A stretch of 64,000 nt of DNA from Tolypeutes matacus. Taxonomy: Eukaryota; Chordata; Mammalia; Cingulata; Chlamyphoridae. The stretch is taken from the NCBI GenBank assembly GCA_026826555.1, contig JAKSZT010054571.1, positions 56,110 through 120,109 on the forward strand, given 5' to 3'. How positions within the stretch are numbered: position 1 is the stretch's first letter; the number at the start of each line of letters is the position of its first letter. A model generated the notes under the pieces. The model saw only the letters and a list, made by a program, of their open reading frames with translations. It searched no databases and was not told the origin of the DNA. The position numbers and the translations under genes are program-made. This document shows, one piece after another, positions 25,501 to 39,000 of the stretch.

Positions 25501-28130
25501 TCACCATGACTCCAGTGTTCCAGCCTGGAGCTTTTGAACCCAGACCAGATCTTCAGGCTGCACCTGAAATAAAGGAGGGTTAATACTTGAACAAGGGAGA
25601 TGGGCTTCTTGAACCGTCTGATTGACCATTTTTCTAATCTGGTCCAGCATCTTTAGAGTAGAGAAAAGATATTGGTTATCATATTTGAATATTTTTTCTA
25701 ACCCCAACTTGGGCAATAGGGGTGGGAGTCTGCTAAATAATATTTCATAGGGCTTACTGCTCTCATGTAGGGGGTACATCTGGATTTAAGGAGGGAAAAA
25801 AAAGGAGACTCACATAGTTTTCACCAGACTCCAGAGCCAACTTGATTAGGGTTTCTTTCAAGGTGCAGTTCATTCTTTCAATCTGTCCCAAACTTTGGGG
25901 CCGAAATGCACAGTGCAGTTTCCAGTTTATACCCAGGGCTTTAGCCAATTGTTGAGTCACCTGCACTATGAAGGCTGGGCCATTATCTGACCCTATTCTA
26001 AGAGGAAGCCCAAATCACAGAATGATGTCTGCTATCAACTTCTTAACTACTACCATGGGTGTTTTATTTTTAGTCAGGTAGGCTTCCACCCATCCTGAAA
26101 ATGTACCACCAATGCCAAGAGATACCTATATCCATAGTTTCTCAACTTTATCTCAGTAAAGTCTATTTCCCAGTGCTCTCCTGGTTCTATCCCACTGAGC
26201 CTAGTCCCCACTGGAACATGGACACCTCCTCTTTTATTTACTTTTGTGCAGACTTCACATCTTGATGTGATACTTTTACTGATTTTAGACAAGCCTGAGA
26301 AATAAAAGTCTTTTTTTTATGAGTTCTATTAATTTGGTGCCACACATATGTGTGGTGTCATGCAGCCTTTATGACCAATTTTCTCCCCACTGCTTCAGGT
26401 AGGTGTGTTCTGCCAGGCAGGACTAATCAAATTTTTGGGGAAATTTTAGCTCTTGGACTTTCCCCCTGCTTGAAGTCTTCTGGAGAGTAGCACATTATCG
26501 GGGTCTCCCAGCTAGGGACTGTCAGGAGCATTTGGACATGGGCGACTGGTAGGAAGGTGGCAGTTCATGTAACTTCATCTGCTTGTCAGTTGCCTTCAGC
26601 CTGCAGGGAGTTTACCTTCTGGTGTTCCTTGCAGTGAACAATGGCTACTTGGTTAGGGAACCAAATGGCTTAAATAGCGCTAAGACTTCAGCCCCATTTT
26701 TAACTTCTTTTCCTCCAGATATTAGGAATCCTTGCTCTTGGTACAGTGCACCATGTACATGGGCTATAGCAAAAGCATAAGGACTGTCTGTATAAATATT
26801 GACAGTTCGGCCTTTTGCCCATCTTAGCACATGGGTAAGGGCTATTAGTTCAGCCCATTGGGTGGAGGCACCATGGCTTAAGGATTGAGCCCAGATAGTT
26901 TTGGGTGGCTCTACTACTGCTGCTCCCGCATAATGGACTCTGTCTTTATCAAAGCTGTTGCTATCTATGTAGGGATTATGGGAAGCCTCTGGAAAAGGCA
27001 CCTTGGTGAGATCTGGGTGTAGCCCTGTCAGGGCTTCCAGTAAGTGTAAGCAGCCATGGGCCACAAGGGGGGCACTATATTCATGGAGCAGGTTGACTGG
27101 ATTTAATGCCTCCATTTTTTAGAATACCACAGAGGGTGGGTTCAACAATAAAACCTGATATTGCATGATTCTGGCATTAGATATCCAGCAGTCCGGGGGA
27201 CTGCAGAGGAGGGATTCTACTGAATGTGGGGCCTTTAGCATCAGGTTTTCGCCAAAGCTTAACTTAGAGGCTTCCTTGACTAAAAGGGCAGTGGCTTCAA
27301 TGGCTCTTAGGCAGTTGGGCCATCCCAGGAGATAAATAGTCCAGCTTTTTTGAGAGTTATGCTACTGGTTAGCACCAAGGCCCAATGAACTGGGTTAAGA
27401 GTCCTTTGCTAACCCCTCAACTTTCATCAATGAATAGATGAAAGGGTTTGGACAGATCAGGTAGCCCGAGGGTGGGGGCACTCACCAGAGCTGTTTTCAG
27501 ACCTTCAAAGGCTTTTTGCTGCATTTTGGTCCACAACAAGTCATTTCCCTTGCCCACCATGGCAGTGTAGAGGGGCTTAACAACTTCTGCGAATCTGGGG
27601 ATCCACAGCCTGCAATATCCCACCATACCAAGAAATTTGCGCACCTGTTGTTTTGAGATTGGTGCCGGGATGCCCAATACAGCTTGTAACCTATAACATG
27701 AAAGTCACCATTCCCTCCCCCCTTTTTTTAAAGATATATCCTAGATATGTTATGGAGTGGGACCAGAGCTGAGCCTTTTTGGTGGATACACGATTCCCCA
27801 TTACCACCAATGCTTTGAGTAGATTGAGGTTGGCCGCTTTGCAAGAGTTCGAGTCTGGTGTGGCTAGAAGGAGGTCATCTACATACTGAAGTAGGGAAAC
27901 ACCTGTATGCTGCTCCCTGAAGAGGGACAAGTCCCACCCCAAAGCCTCCCCCAAACAAGGTAGGGGAGTTTTTGAATCCTTGGGGAAGTCTGGCCCAGGT
28001 TAGTTGCCTGCTTTCCTCAGGCCGAGGGTCCTCAAAAGCAAAGATGGGTTGGCAAACCAGTGCCAATGGTATGGAAAAGAATGTATGTTTTAGATCCAGG
28101 ACAGAGTAGGTGGTATGCTCTGGAGGGAGC
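25501..28130 (-). pseudogene. pol: pol remnant: RT, RNase H and integrase
   Basis: From the 5' side: RT begins mid-domain near 28120 ([15 protein letters not shown]), then the [12 protein letters not shown] block near 27990 and YVDD at 27885-27874, the RT catalytic motif intact as a tetrad. The thumb/connection includes VRKFLGMVGYCRLWIP near 27640. RNase H (27115-26645) keeps IYTDSPYAFA. Integrase pieces show CEVCTKVN (zinc-binding half, near 26240), HWEIDFTE (first catalytic Asp) and a C-terminal part at 25966-25501. Frames shift repeatedly and stops intervene, for example after the RT block near 27417. Would have copied and integrated the viral genome; not functional here. Confidence 0.85.
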
Positions 28131-28134
28131 TGGC

Positions 28135-29248
28135 TTAGAAGTGTGTAAGGGTTAGGGATGGTGGGGTGTAATTTCTATAGGCCTCCCTTAGATGCTCCAT
28201 AAAGGTAGAGCTTGACTCATTAGGCACTTGGGTAGTTTCACTCACCTTAGAAAGATTCGTTGGCTTTCTGGCAGCAGCTCGAAGGCCACATAGAAGAGTC
28301 TGGTGAAACCACTCAAGAGCCTCCTTATCTTGATCCTGATTGTAATTCCAGTCTGGTCTGGTTGAGGGGAACAAATGTTCTATTTGGCCAGTGTCAGTAG
28401 TAGGTTGGTTGTATCGGCCCAAGATGGTTTTAACAGCCTCCCTCCAGATACCATCTCTCTCCTGTGAGGTGAATAGGACCTGTAATAATTGCTGACAGTC
28501 ATCCCAGGTGGGGTTATGGATGAAGAAGATAGTTTCTAGGAGAGAAATCAAGCCTTGGGGTTTTTCTGAGAATGGCGGATTTTGATTATTCCAATTATAC
28601 AGGTCTGTAGATGAAAAGGGGGCATATACCATGAACAGGAGACTGTCATCACCCAGACCTGGACCTGCTTGGTGGGGGGGCAGTAAGGGGACTTGGTCAT
28701 GCAAGTTGTGGGAAGCTGCAGAAGCTTGACAATGGTTGCCCCTTTGCAGATTGAGGGGCTGGTTAGAGAGGTATCAACAGTTGTGGGTAGTGGAGGGTAG
28801 AGATTGTAAGTGGGAGACTGGGTTAGAGGGGAAGGAGAGGGAGTGGATGGAGGGGGGACAGATGGAGTGGGGCGAGGGGTAAGTTGGGAGTAGGTAAGTA
28901 AGGGGGATTTATCAGGAACGTCTTGCAGGACCGAAGGACTGGGGTTTTTCACGGGAGCTTTTAAAGGATGTTGAGTTTCGGCTGGGCTAAGCACCCATGT
29001 CCTGCAAGACAAATTTTTAGCTTCTTGGGAATGTCTGTAAGAAGATCTAGCCACAGACTGTTGGGAAGTCTGTACCTCCTTAAGATGGCCAGCCCACACC
29101 AAAGGTGGGCCACTCCAACTCATATAGGGTTTGGAGAGTCCCCGGGTTGACCTTGGCTCCATATCCAGCAACTGCTTTTATGAATTCCTGAATATTTTTT
29201 TAGAAAACTGTCAAGCAGTGTGGTAGGACAAGAGGAGGATTGACCCAT
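28135..29248 (-). pseudogene. gag: gag remnant of minus-strand ERV
   Basis: The start at 29248 gives MGQSSS, a glycine-2 myristoylation context for matrix. The first frame stops near 29120. A second frame (29171-28548) holds a proline-rich region with LYPPL at 28802-28788, a possible ALIX-type late-budding motif (LYPxL). A third frame (28704-28135) is capsid, with MVYAPFSSTDLYNW near its start and a major-homology-like segment ending [14 protein letters not shown] near 28160. Translation would need two frame changes. Capsid runs directly into RT near 28130, so nucleocapsid and protease are deleted. Confidence 0.82.
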
Positions 29249-29577
29249 AGCAATGAACAGGAAGATCAAAGAAAAGAAACTGAACAGAAATGTTACAGAC
29301 AGACAGCTACACACACAGACACACAAACCTTGAGCCTATTCTGAGGCCCTGAGTGACGTCTCACCTGGTGGACAGACCATGGGAGTAGTGATGCATCTGG
29401 CAGCCCAACGGCCTCCCCTGGATCCAGACTTACCAAAGCAGAAGAGAACTGGCAGTTTCTTACATTCAAGGATTAATTTCCCCTGGAAGTTCTTGCCAGA
29501 CTGAGGACTTACCGGGACTGAGGAATATCTGTCAGAGGCCTCCCCCTGGAAGCCTTCAGTGTGGCTGGCTCCAGTCA

Positions 29578-29595
29578 ATCTCGCTGGGGCCTCCA
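29578..29595 (-). other. Primer binding site, tRNA-Thr type
   Basis: On the minus strand TGGAGGCCCCAGCGAGAT, three bases after the LTR end. It matches the complement of the 3' end of tRNA-Thr (CCA plus acceptor/T-arm) over all 18 bases, as I recall that tRNA. Confidence 0.75.
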
Positions 29596-29598
29596 AAA

Positions 29599-29654
29599 TG
29601 AAGTAGAATGCTTCATGCAAATAATGACTCCCAGGAGAAAATTTCAATGAAACT
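29599..29654 (-). repeat. 5' LTR remnant (U5 end only)
   Basis: 56 bases matching the end of the LTR at 23370-23425, with the same GGGAGTCATTATTTGCATGA core. The unique unit sequence resumes immediately after it at ACTACAGTGGCCTGC. Confidence 0.85.
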
Positions 29655-32600
29655 ACAGTGGCCTGCTTTCTACTTAACTCCAATTTTCCTTATTATTTTA
29701 AATCAGAAATGACCCTTTCATAATTAGATGATATACTTCTAATCCCAAGTATTTTAAGACATTAGAAAATTTATATATATATTCTTAAGTTGTACTCCAA
29801 TATTTTTCTCATATGTGATAGGGTGCAGGATGGATGAAACTAGAGAATGCATGTATTTACAAACAGAAATGTGTACCCAAAAGAATCTGCCAATGCAGAT
29901 AATTCAAAGGATGGAGGAATGGAGGTTGAGGCTAGAGAAGGAATTTTGCTATTTCCCATAACAGATATAAATTATTTTTATACTCTTTGCACAGATAATT
30001 TGGTTATAATTTAAATGAAATTATGAAAATAGTACACAATGAAATCATACAAAGTGGTTGATTTGAAGATATTGATATATATCTGCAACATTACTGGGGG
30101 GGTACTTCCCTTCACCCTTTGCAAATACAGTCGCCCATAAAGGAAAAGTGCACACTCCCCTTGACCCCCTCCCCAGCTGCCTGGACGGGTGGAGGTCTCC
30201 CACAACAAGAGTGAGATGGAGCACGAGGAGCATGGATGCGACTGTGTGAAGGCCACACTGTTCTCTACACGTGTCTGTTTAGAGGGCTGTTAACACCACA
30301 GGAGAAGATGGACTTCCAGATGCTTATTCCCCAGTGAAGACCCGCTAGAGTGACTAATATCACTACTGAGGCTGTGAGTGCTAAGCAGGGCTTTTTCCTT
30401 GTTCTCCTTTATGGATTCACAACCTATGATGATGGTTTCCATTGGCGCTCTGAGAGTTTATTTCCAAAACAGGACATTGCCTCTCTGGCTTGGGGAACTG
30501 CAGTAAACACCTGATACTTTCCAGCTTTTTCAGTTGTTCATCAGCTTCTTCCCATCCAACCCCTCTGTTCTCTTCAGGGATTGAAGAGGTCTGCATCATT
30601 TTCAAGACAGTTAAAAAAGGGTTGAAATTTTAATATTTAATTAGTCTGAGAAATATCTGGCATCTGCACCCTCTGAGGTTTTCTGCAAACATGGCAGTAT
30701 CTCACAACCTCACTTCTATTCTTGTCAGCCCTAGGTCCCAGGACTTTCTGGAATTCCCATACTATTTATTAGGGTCACTGGCTGAATGATGCTCATTCTG
30801 GTGAGGTTATTGCTGTAGAAAGTGATGTAATGTGAATTTTGATATTTCCTTCCTGACACCAAAGGTTTCATCTTGGCATTTCTCTTCCTTTAGCTGCCCA
30901 AAGATTGAAGTAGGATAATGTAGAACTGGAAGCAGGAGACGTGAGTCTGTGCCTGAGATCCAGGAGGGGTACAGTAAGAGCAGCCTCCTCAGAGGGTCAA
31001 TGCTGAAGGATAAGGGAAGGAGGAATGGGCAAAAGGACCAGGAGGAGGAAGTATTCTCTCTGTGCCCTGACTCCTCTGCTGCACCAGAAACCAGATCCCA
31101 TGCTTTTATCTGCCCCTTTCCACCTTGCCAAACCATGGCTGATGCAGGAACATCATACTGGCTCATCTGTGACTTTGGACTAGTCCCCAAACCACGTGAA
31201 ACCCTGCCCAACTCCCTGTTTTCCAGGCCTTGCTGGACAAGGGCACTTCCCTCTCCATCTTACCAGTACTCATTCCCACCTAGTCTAGAGACAGCCACAG
31301 TTTACAGGTGAATTCACAGGACAGCAGCCTCACACTGCCATTTGGGAACAGGGCAGCTCTCCAAACCTGTGTCCCTAGCTGTTTGAGTTTGCCGAGCACT
31401 GCCAATGCAAAATACCAGAAAAAGGTTGGGTTTTATTGGAATTTATTAAGGTTAAAGCTTACTGTTCTGAGGCTGTGAAAATGTCCAAATCAAGGCATCA
31501 TCAAAAATGCTGTCTTAATAAGGGTCAGCAGCTGCTGGACTACTGCCTAGGCAAAATGTTGGTCCTGTCTGTCTCTCTCTGCCTTCTCCTCCAAACTCAA
31601 TTTCTCCCTGAGCTCAGCAGTGGGCCATCAGACACAATTGCTCACACCTCTCCCTTCTCCTCTGGCCTGGATGTCTTCAGCTTCAAGTGGCTCCATTATG
31701 CTAGCCTCTGGACTCTCCCTCACCCTCTCAGGTTTCTGTGACTCTCCACAGCTGTAGGAGATCCTGGAGCCCTCTCCCACATGGCAGGGTAAACATGGCA
31801 GCACACTTTCTCTGTGTGTTCCATGTAGGTAAGATTTCAGCACAATGATTGGGGTCCATCCTGGTGCCTGAAATCTAATCAGAGGCCCTTAACTAAACTA
31901 AAGCAATCTAAAAAAAAGTGACCTAATTGAAATGTGCCTTATCTGAATTCAACCAAAATGTCCTACATACAAAAGGCTTACACACACAGCAATGGGTTAG
32001 TAGGAACATACTTTTCTGGGGTCCACACAATACTCAAATGAGGGCATTAACCCTGGGCACAGGGATCAGGAGTGGTCTCCTAAGTCTGGGAGAAATGGGA
32101 ACTCATGAAGCAGTGGCTGTACTTTGGGTGTGGTCATCATTGAGCAAAATGGGGTGCTGATTGCCATTGCACTGTTCCCAAGAATGGTCCCAAGAAGAAC
32201 TCAATATACTGTGCTTTCTCCAGCAAACATTAGCTCCAAAATCAGGTCTGTAAATCAGAGATATGTACCATTATTCCTATCCCCAGAGTCAGAGCGCAAA
32301 GATTTGCCTGGGTGGTGGTGTGGTAGGAAGTAGGCTGTAAAACTGAAAGCCCCTAATTTCTTCTCCAAAGAACTGATTACATTTACAACAGAATGGAGAA
32401 ATTCAACCCTAAGTGTGCTCTCAATAGCAGTGGAGATCTTATTGAGCCTGAAATTTAATTCATCTCAATCCTTCAGGAAGAAATGAAATAAATACTTTTA
32501 CAGATGAGTAAAAACTAATTAAGTTTGCTAGCATCAACTCACTTGAAAAGAAATGGAAAAGAATATTTTTCAGGCAGAAAGAAAATAATCTCAGAAGGTT

Positions 32601-32763
32601 CAAGATTCAGCATGGATGGAAGAACAATATCTGTTAATTAAATTCACATATCTAAATGTCTATTGAATGGATAAAGTAATAATTATATTCGTGGCCAAGG
32701 ACATCAATAAAGTGTTCAAATACACCATAAAATAATATATAGCATAAGATGGGTAAATGGATA

Positions 32764-33338
32764 TGTAGCAATTTGGTATCATTATGGATTCCAAAAACAG
32801 ATATTGGATTATGCTTGTAAACTGGTCTGTTAATATGGGTATGATTAAGTTATAATAGGGCGTTGAATGGGCTTCAGTAGGTAGGGCATTGAGCCCAATC
32901 CCTTGGAGGGTAGTGTCTCAGACATAAAAAGACATGGCAATGGACAGAGATGGAGTAGTTGTTGATGATGGAGTTCTGATGAGCAAGGACAGAAGGTCCT
33001 GGGGAAATGGACAAACCATTCACCTGAAAGTTCACAGCTGGCCTTGTGGAGAGAGGCAAAGCTTACAGAGCCTCATAGTCTACAGCAGACATTTGGAGGA
33101 AAGAGAGGAGCTGACCCCAGAGAGAAATGCATCCCTTGGAAGAGAGGAATCCAAGAATACCAAACCCTGGCAAATGTCGGCAGCTGTCTTGCTCCAAGAC
33201 GGCCTAACAGAATTTGATGAAGGAAGAAACTTCCTTTATGGCCTAGTAACTGTAAACTTGTACCCCAAATAAATACCCTTTATAAAGACAAGAGATTTAT
33301 GGTATTTTGCATCACCTCACTTTTGGCTGACTAATACA
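32764..33338 (+). mobile_element. ERVL-like solo LTR, copy 4
   Basis: 575 bp, TGTAGCAA to CTAATACA. Left flank GGATA (32759-32763) is kept; the right flank has diverged to GCTTA. Paralogue of 2601-3181 and 22350-22929. Confidence 0.75.
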
Positions 33339-34159
33339 GCTTATAAAATGTTTTAAAACACATCTTTTGGCAAGTCAATAACAAATAATAAGTGCAGATT
33401 TGGAAATTCATTACTATGAATTCCCTAGTAAACTTCAAAGAATATTAAATAGTGCATCTCATCCAAATAAATAGAGGAAAAAAATTGAACAAAAATAGTC
33501 AGTCCTAAACAAAGTGCTCAGGATTTCCTGGGTTGCCATTTTGGCCTTTCTTCTGTGACCACCTTACTCGTGCATCTTTGGAAGTTACACCTTTCTTATC
33601 CTTCAGAAGCCTGAAGGTTCCAGGGTTGATTTATGGGGTGTTGTTTTGTCCCCATCATAAATCAAGTGCTGTATCACTTTCTCATTTCTTAGTTATTAAG
33701 TCAACAAAGTGGACGAAACACTCATTTGAAGCAAGAAGAACCATGAATGATAGAACAAACGAAGAGGAGATATTGTTGTGCTTCCTAAATTGGACGCTTA
33801 AATTACTGATATTCTATTGTTCCTCTTTGCTAATGAATGCATTCAATCAATGGTATAAACTTCCCTCTAAGCACTGCTTTTGCTGTACCCCACAAACTAT
33901 GAAGAGGCATAGGACATTAAGAAGCAGAAGGAACCACATAACAAAAGCCTAGTGGGTGAAATTATATCAACTGCCACAACAGTATAGACTTAAGATGAAG
34001 GCAGAGAATGGAAGGAAGTTGGGAAAATATGTTCTCTGACTGCAAGCATTGTTTCCTCAAAATAACACTTCTAAGAATATAACTTCAGTTTGAAGGAATT
34101 TGCATCATGCTTACCTAAGGATGAGGGAATCTATGTAAGGAAAAATGAATGAAGATAAT

Positions 34160-35324
<1,165 letters not shown>

Positions 35325-35690
35325 CTGTGCAATTCAGTATGTCTTTCCCCTCTTAGAAAAGTGCACTTGCAGTTTGTTCTGAGATCGTCTCCTCCAACAT
35401 CTTCTTCCACACTCATCTGTGTTCAATTTGTTACCACTAATTTATTCATCAGAAGTAGAGATTTTTCTTAGTTTATGTAAAGCTGGGCTTTCCACTTATT
35501 TGAAATTATACTGGTTTTTACACTGGTTCTTCAAACCATTAAATTCTGGGTAAGCATTTTAAAAATTACCATTTTAAAAATAATGCTGCCCAATATTGTA
35601 GCATTTTCTTATAAGGCACGCCAACAATTTTTATTTTTTCAGTTTCTTCACCTGATTCTGATGTGGATTCAAGTTTAATAGCCACTAAAC

Positions 35691-36067
35691 TACAGTGGCC
35701 TTCTTTCTACTTAACTCTAATTTTCCTTATTATTTTACATCAGAAATGATCCTTTCCTAAATAGATGATATACTTCTAATCTCAAGTATTTTAAGGAGTT
35801 AGAAAATTTATTTATATTCTTAAGTTATACTCCAATATTTTTCTCATATGTGATAGGTTTGGGGATGGATGAAACTAGAGAATGCAGGTGTTTACAAACA
35901 GAAATGTGCAACCAAAAGTATCTGCCAAAGCAGGTAATTCTGAGGAAGGAGGAATGGTGGTTGAGGCTAGAGAAGGGATTTTGCAGTTTTTCATTAGACA
36001 AAGCAAGAATGCGACCATGTGAAGGCCACACTTCTCTATACCCATGTCCCGTTAGAGGGCTGTTAAC
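35691..36067. repeat. Partial tandem duplication, copy 5
   Basis: Restarts the unit at ACTACAGTGGCC and runs through the AGGGCTGTTAACAC landmark near 36060, with an internal deletion of about 200 bp near 36000. At about 36068 it switches directly to the 9-bp minisatellite, so the array has broken this copy. Confidence 0.75.
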
Positions 36068-39000
36068 ACGGGATCCACATTCCTCCATGACCTCAAAAGG
36101 CTCTTCAAGCACCATGAGCCTTCAGTCTCCATAGGTTACATAATATATACAGACTCTGCAGGCTCCACAGTTCCATGTATTCCATGGGTTCCATGAGCTC
36201 CAGGGTCTCCACAGGCTCCACATGTTCTGCAGACCTGCACAGTTTCCATAAGCCCCATGGGGTCTATAGGTCTCTACAGGCTCCTCAGGCCTACAGAGGT
36301 ACCATGGGCTCCACAGGGTCCTCAGTCCTGCAAGGCTCCATAGTCCTAAAAGGATGTCACAGACTCCATGGTGTCCATCAGCTCCATGGGTTCCACAGAA
36401 CTGTATATTCTCACAGAGTTCACAGACTCCCTGTCCTTCATGGGACTGCACTGGCTCCACAGGGCTCCTTGGGCTCCACAGTCTACATGGGCTCCTCGGT
36501 CTCCATGGCTTCTACAAACTCCACCAGCTCCACGGACTCCATGGGCTTCACAGGTTGTAATGTTTCCACTGACTTACTCAGCATCCATGAGCCCCATTGG
36601 CTCCATGGGCTACAAGGACTCCATTGACTCTACAATCCTTTACAACTCCAACAGCTCCACCAGCTCCATTGGCTCCATGGAATCCACAGGTTCTAATGCC
36701 TGTACAGTCTGCACTGGTCTCAATGGTTCCATGGACTCCACAGCTCAACAGGCTCGATGGGCTGTACAGGGTGCATGGTCTCCAAGCATTTAAAAAACTG
36801 AACATGCTCAAAGGGAGTACTGAGGTCCCACAGGACTCCAGGGGCAATGCATGCATCATTGGCTCCATGACCTCCAAGGCCTCCATGGCATCCATGTGGC
36901 TTCAGAGTCTCCAGTGTCTCCCCGGTCTCCACAGGCTCCATGAGCCAGCAACGGCCTCACTGGCTCCATGGTCCAAAATGGGCTCCACAGACTCAACAGG
37001 CCACATGATCCTCAACTTCTTCAGACTCTACAGCCTCCACAGGCTTCATGGGCCTACATAACTTCCATGGGCTCCATGGTATCCACATTCTTGCATGGCC
37101 TCAACAGGCTCTGCCAGCACCATGAGCCTGCACAGTCTCCATGGCCTCAATGTTATATACAGACTCTGCAGGCTCCACAGCTCCATGGGTTCCATGGGCT
37201 CCATGAGATCCAGTGTCTCCACAGGCTCCACTTGACCTGCAGGCCTGCATATCTGCCATAGGCTCTATGGGGTCTATAGCCCTATAGAGGCTCCACAGGC
37301 CTCCATGTGCTCCTCAGTCTCCATGGCTTCCTCAAACTCCACAACTCCACAGACTCCATGGCTTCACAGGTTGCACAGGTTCCACTGGCCTACTCAGCAT
37401 CCACGAGCTCCATGGGCTCCATGAGCTACATGGCTTCCACGGGCTCTACAGTCCTTTATGACTCCATGGGTACCACCAGCTCCATCGACTCAACAGAATC
37501 CACAGACTCTAAGGCCTGTACAGCCTCCACAGGCTTCAATAGGTTCCACAATCTCCTCAGGCTCAAGAGGCTCAATGGGCTCCACAGGTGTCAAAGGGCT
37601 ACATGTATTTAACAGTCTCCACATTCTCTGTATTGTCCTTGGGCTCCTTACCTCCACATTCTCCAAGGACCTCCTCAGCTCAACAAGATACACAGGATTC
37701 CCAGGCCTGTATAGGCTCCACAAGCTCCTGGGGCCTGCACAGGCTCCATGGGCTCTAGAGGCTACACGTGCTACACAGGCTCCATGGGTATACACAGGCT
37801 CAACAGGCTCCAATGACCCCACAGTTTCTATAGGCTCTACATGCTCCACAGGTGCTATGGGTCTTCACAGGCTGAATGGTCTCCAAGGGCTTTAAAGGCT
37901 CAAAAGTCTCCATGAGCGTGCAGAGGTTCCCCAGGCCTCCAGGGATAATGCATGCTCCATAAGATCTATGACCTCCAATTCCTCCATGTGGCTTCACATT
38001 CTCCAGTGTCTACCCAGTCTCCACATGCTCCATGAGGCTGCACAGGCCTCTCAGGCTCCATGACCCAAAATGGGCACCACAGACCCCACAGGCCTCCACA
38101 TCATCCTCAACAACTTCAGACTCTACAAACTCTACAGGCTTCATGGACCTACATAAACTCTATGATCTCAATGGCATCCACATTCTTCCATGACCTCAAC
38201 AGGCTCTCCCAGCACCATGAGCTTGCACAGTCTGCATTGCCCCCATGAGATGTACAGTCGCTGCAGGCTCCATGGGTTCCATGGACTTCATGAGCTCCAG
38301 TGGTTCCACAGGTTCCATACATTCCATATGTCGGCACATTTACCATAGGCTTCCTGGGTTGTATATTACTATACAGGCTCCACACCTCCATGGGCTTCAG
38401 AGTCTTCTCAGGCCTGCAGAGATAACATGGTCTTGACAGGGTACTCAAGTCTGCACAGGCTCCAAAGGCCTCCACGTGTTTCACAGCCTCCATGGGCTTC
38501 ATCAACTCGATGGGTTCCACAGGCCTCTGTAATCTCAGTCTTCCAGTCTCCCTGTCCTTCACTGGACCACACAGGCTCCACTGGCCTTCTTGTGTTCCAC
38601 AGTGTCCATGATCTCCATGATCTCCATGGCTTCCACAAACTCCAGCAGCTCTTCAGACTCCAAGAGTGTCACAGGTTCCACAGGTTCCACTTCCTTACAC
38701 AGCATCAATGAACTCCATGAGCTCCATGGGCTCCACAAGCTCCATGTTCTGTACAAATATACAGTCTCTGCAGGCTCCACAGGCACCATGGTTTCCATGG
38801 GCTCCATGAGCTCCAGGGGCTCCAAAGGTTCCACATGTTGTGCAGGCCTGCCCAGTTGCCATATGCTCCATGGGGTCTATAGGCTGGTACCTATAGGTTT
38901 GTACAGGCCCCACAGCCCTCCCGGGAATTCAAAGGACCCTTCATGGCCTCCATGAAGGGTCCACCGGCCTGCACAGGCTCCACAGGCCTCCACAGGTTTC

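Larger units (their letters stand above)
23370..29654 (-). mobile_element. Gammaretrovirus-like ERV, minus strand, threonine primer site
   Basis: On the minus strand the order is: 56-bp end of the 5' LTR (29654-29599), primer site (29595-29578), leader, gag from 29248, pol, env, purine tract, complete 3' LTR (23830-23370). A deletion joins mid-gag to RT at about 28130, removing nucleocapsid, protease and the start of RT. Most of the 5' LTR is also missing, with no target duplication, so the right end was lost together with the adjacent zinc-finger exon. All frames are broken. Confidence 0.88.
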
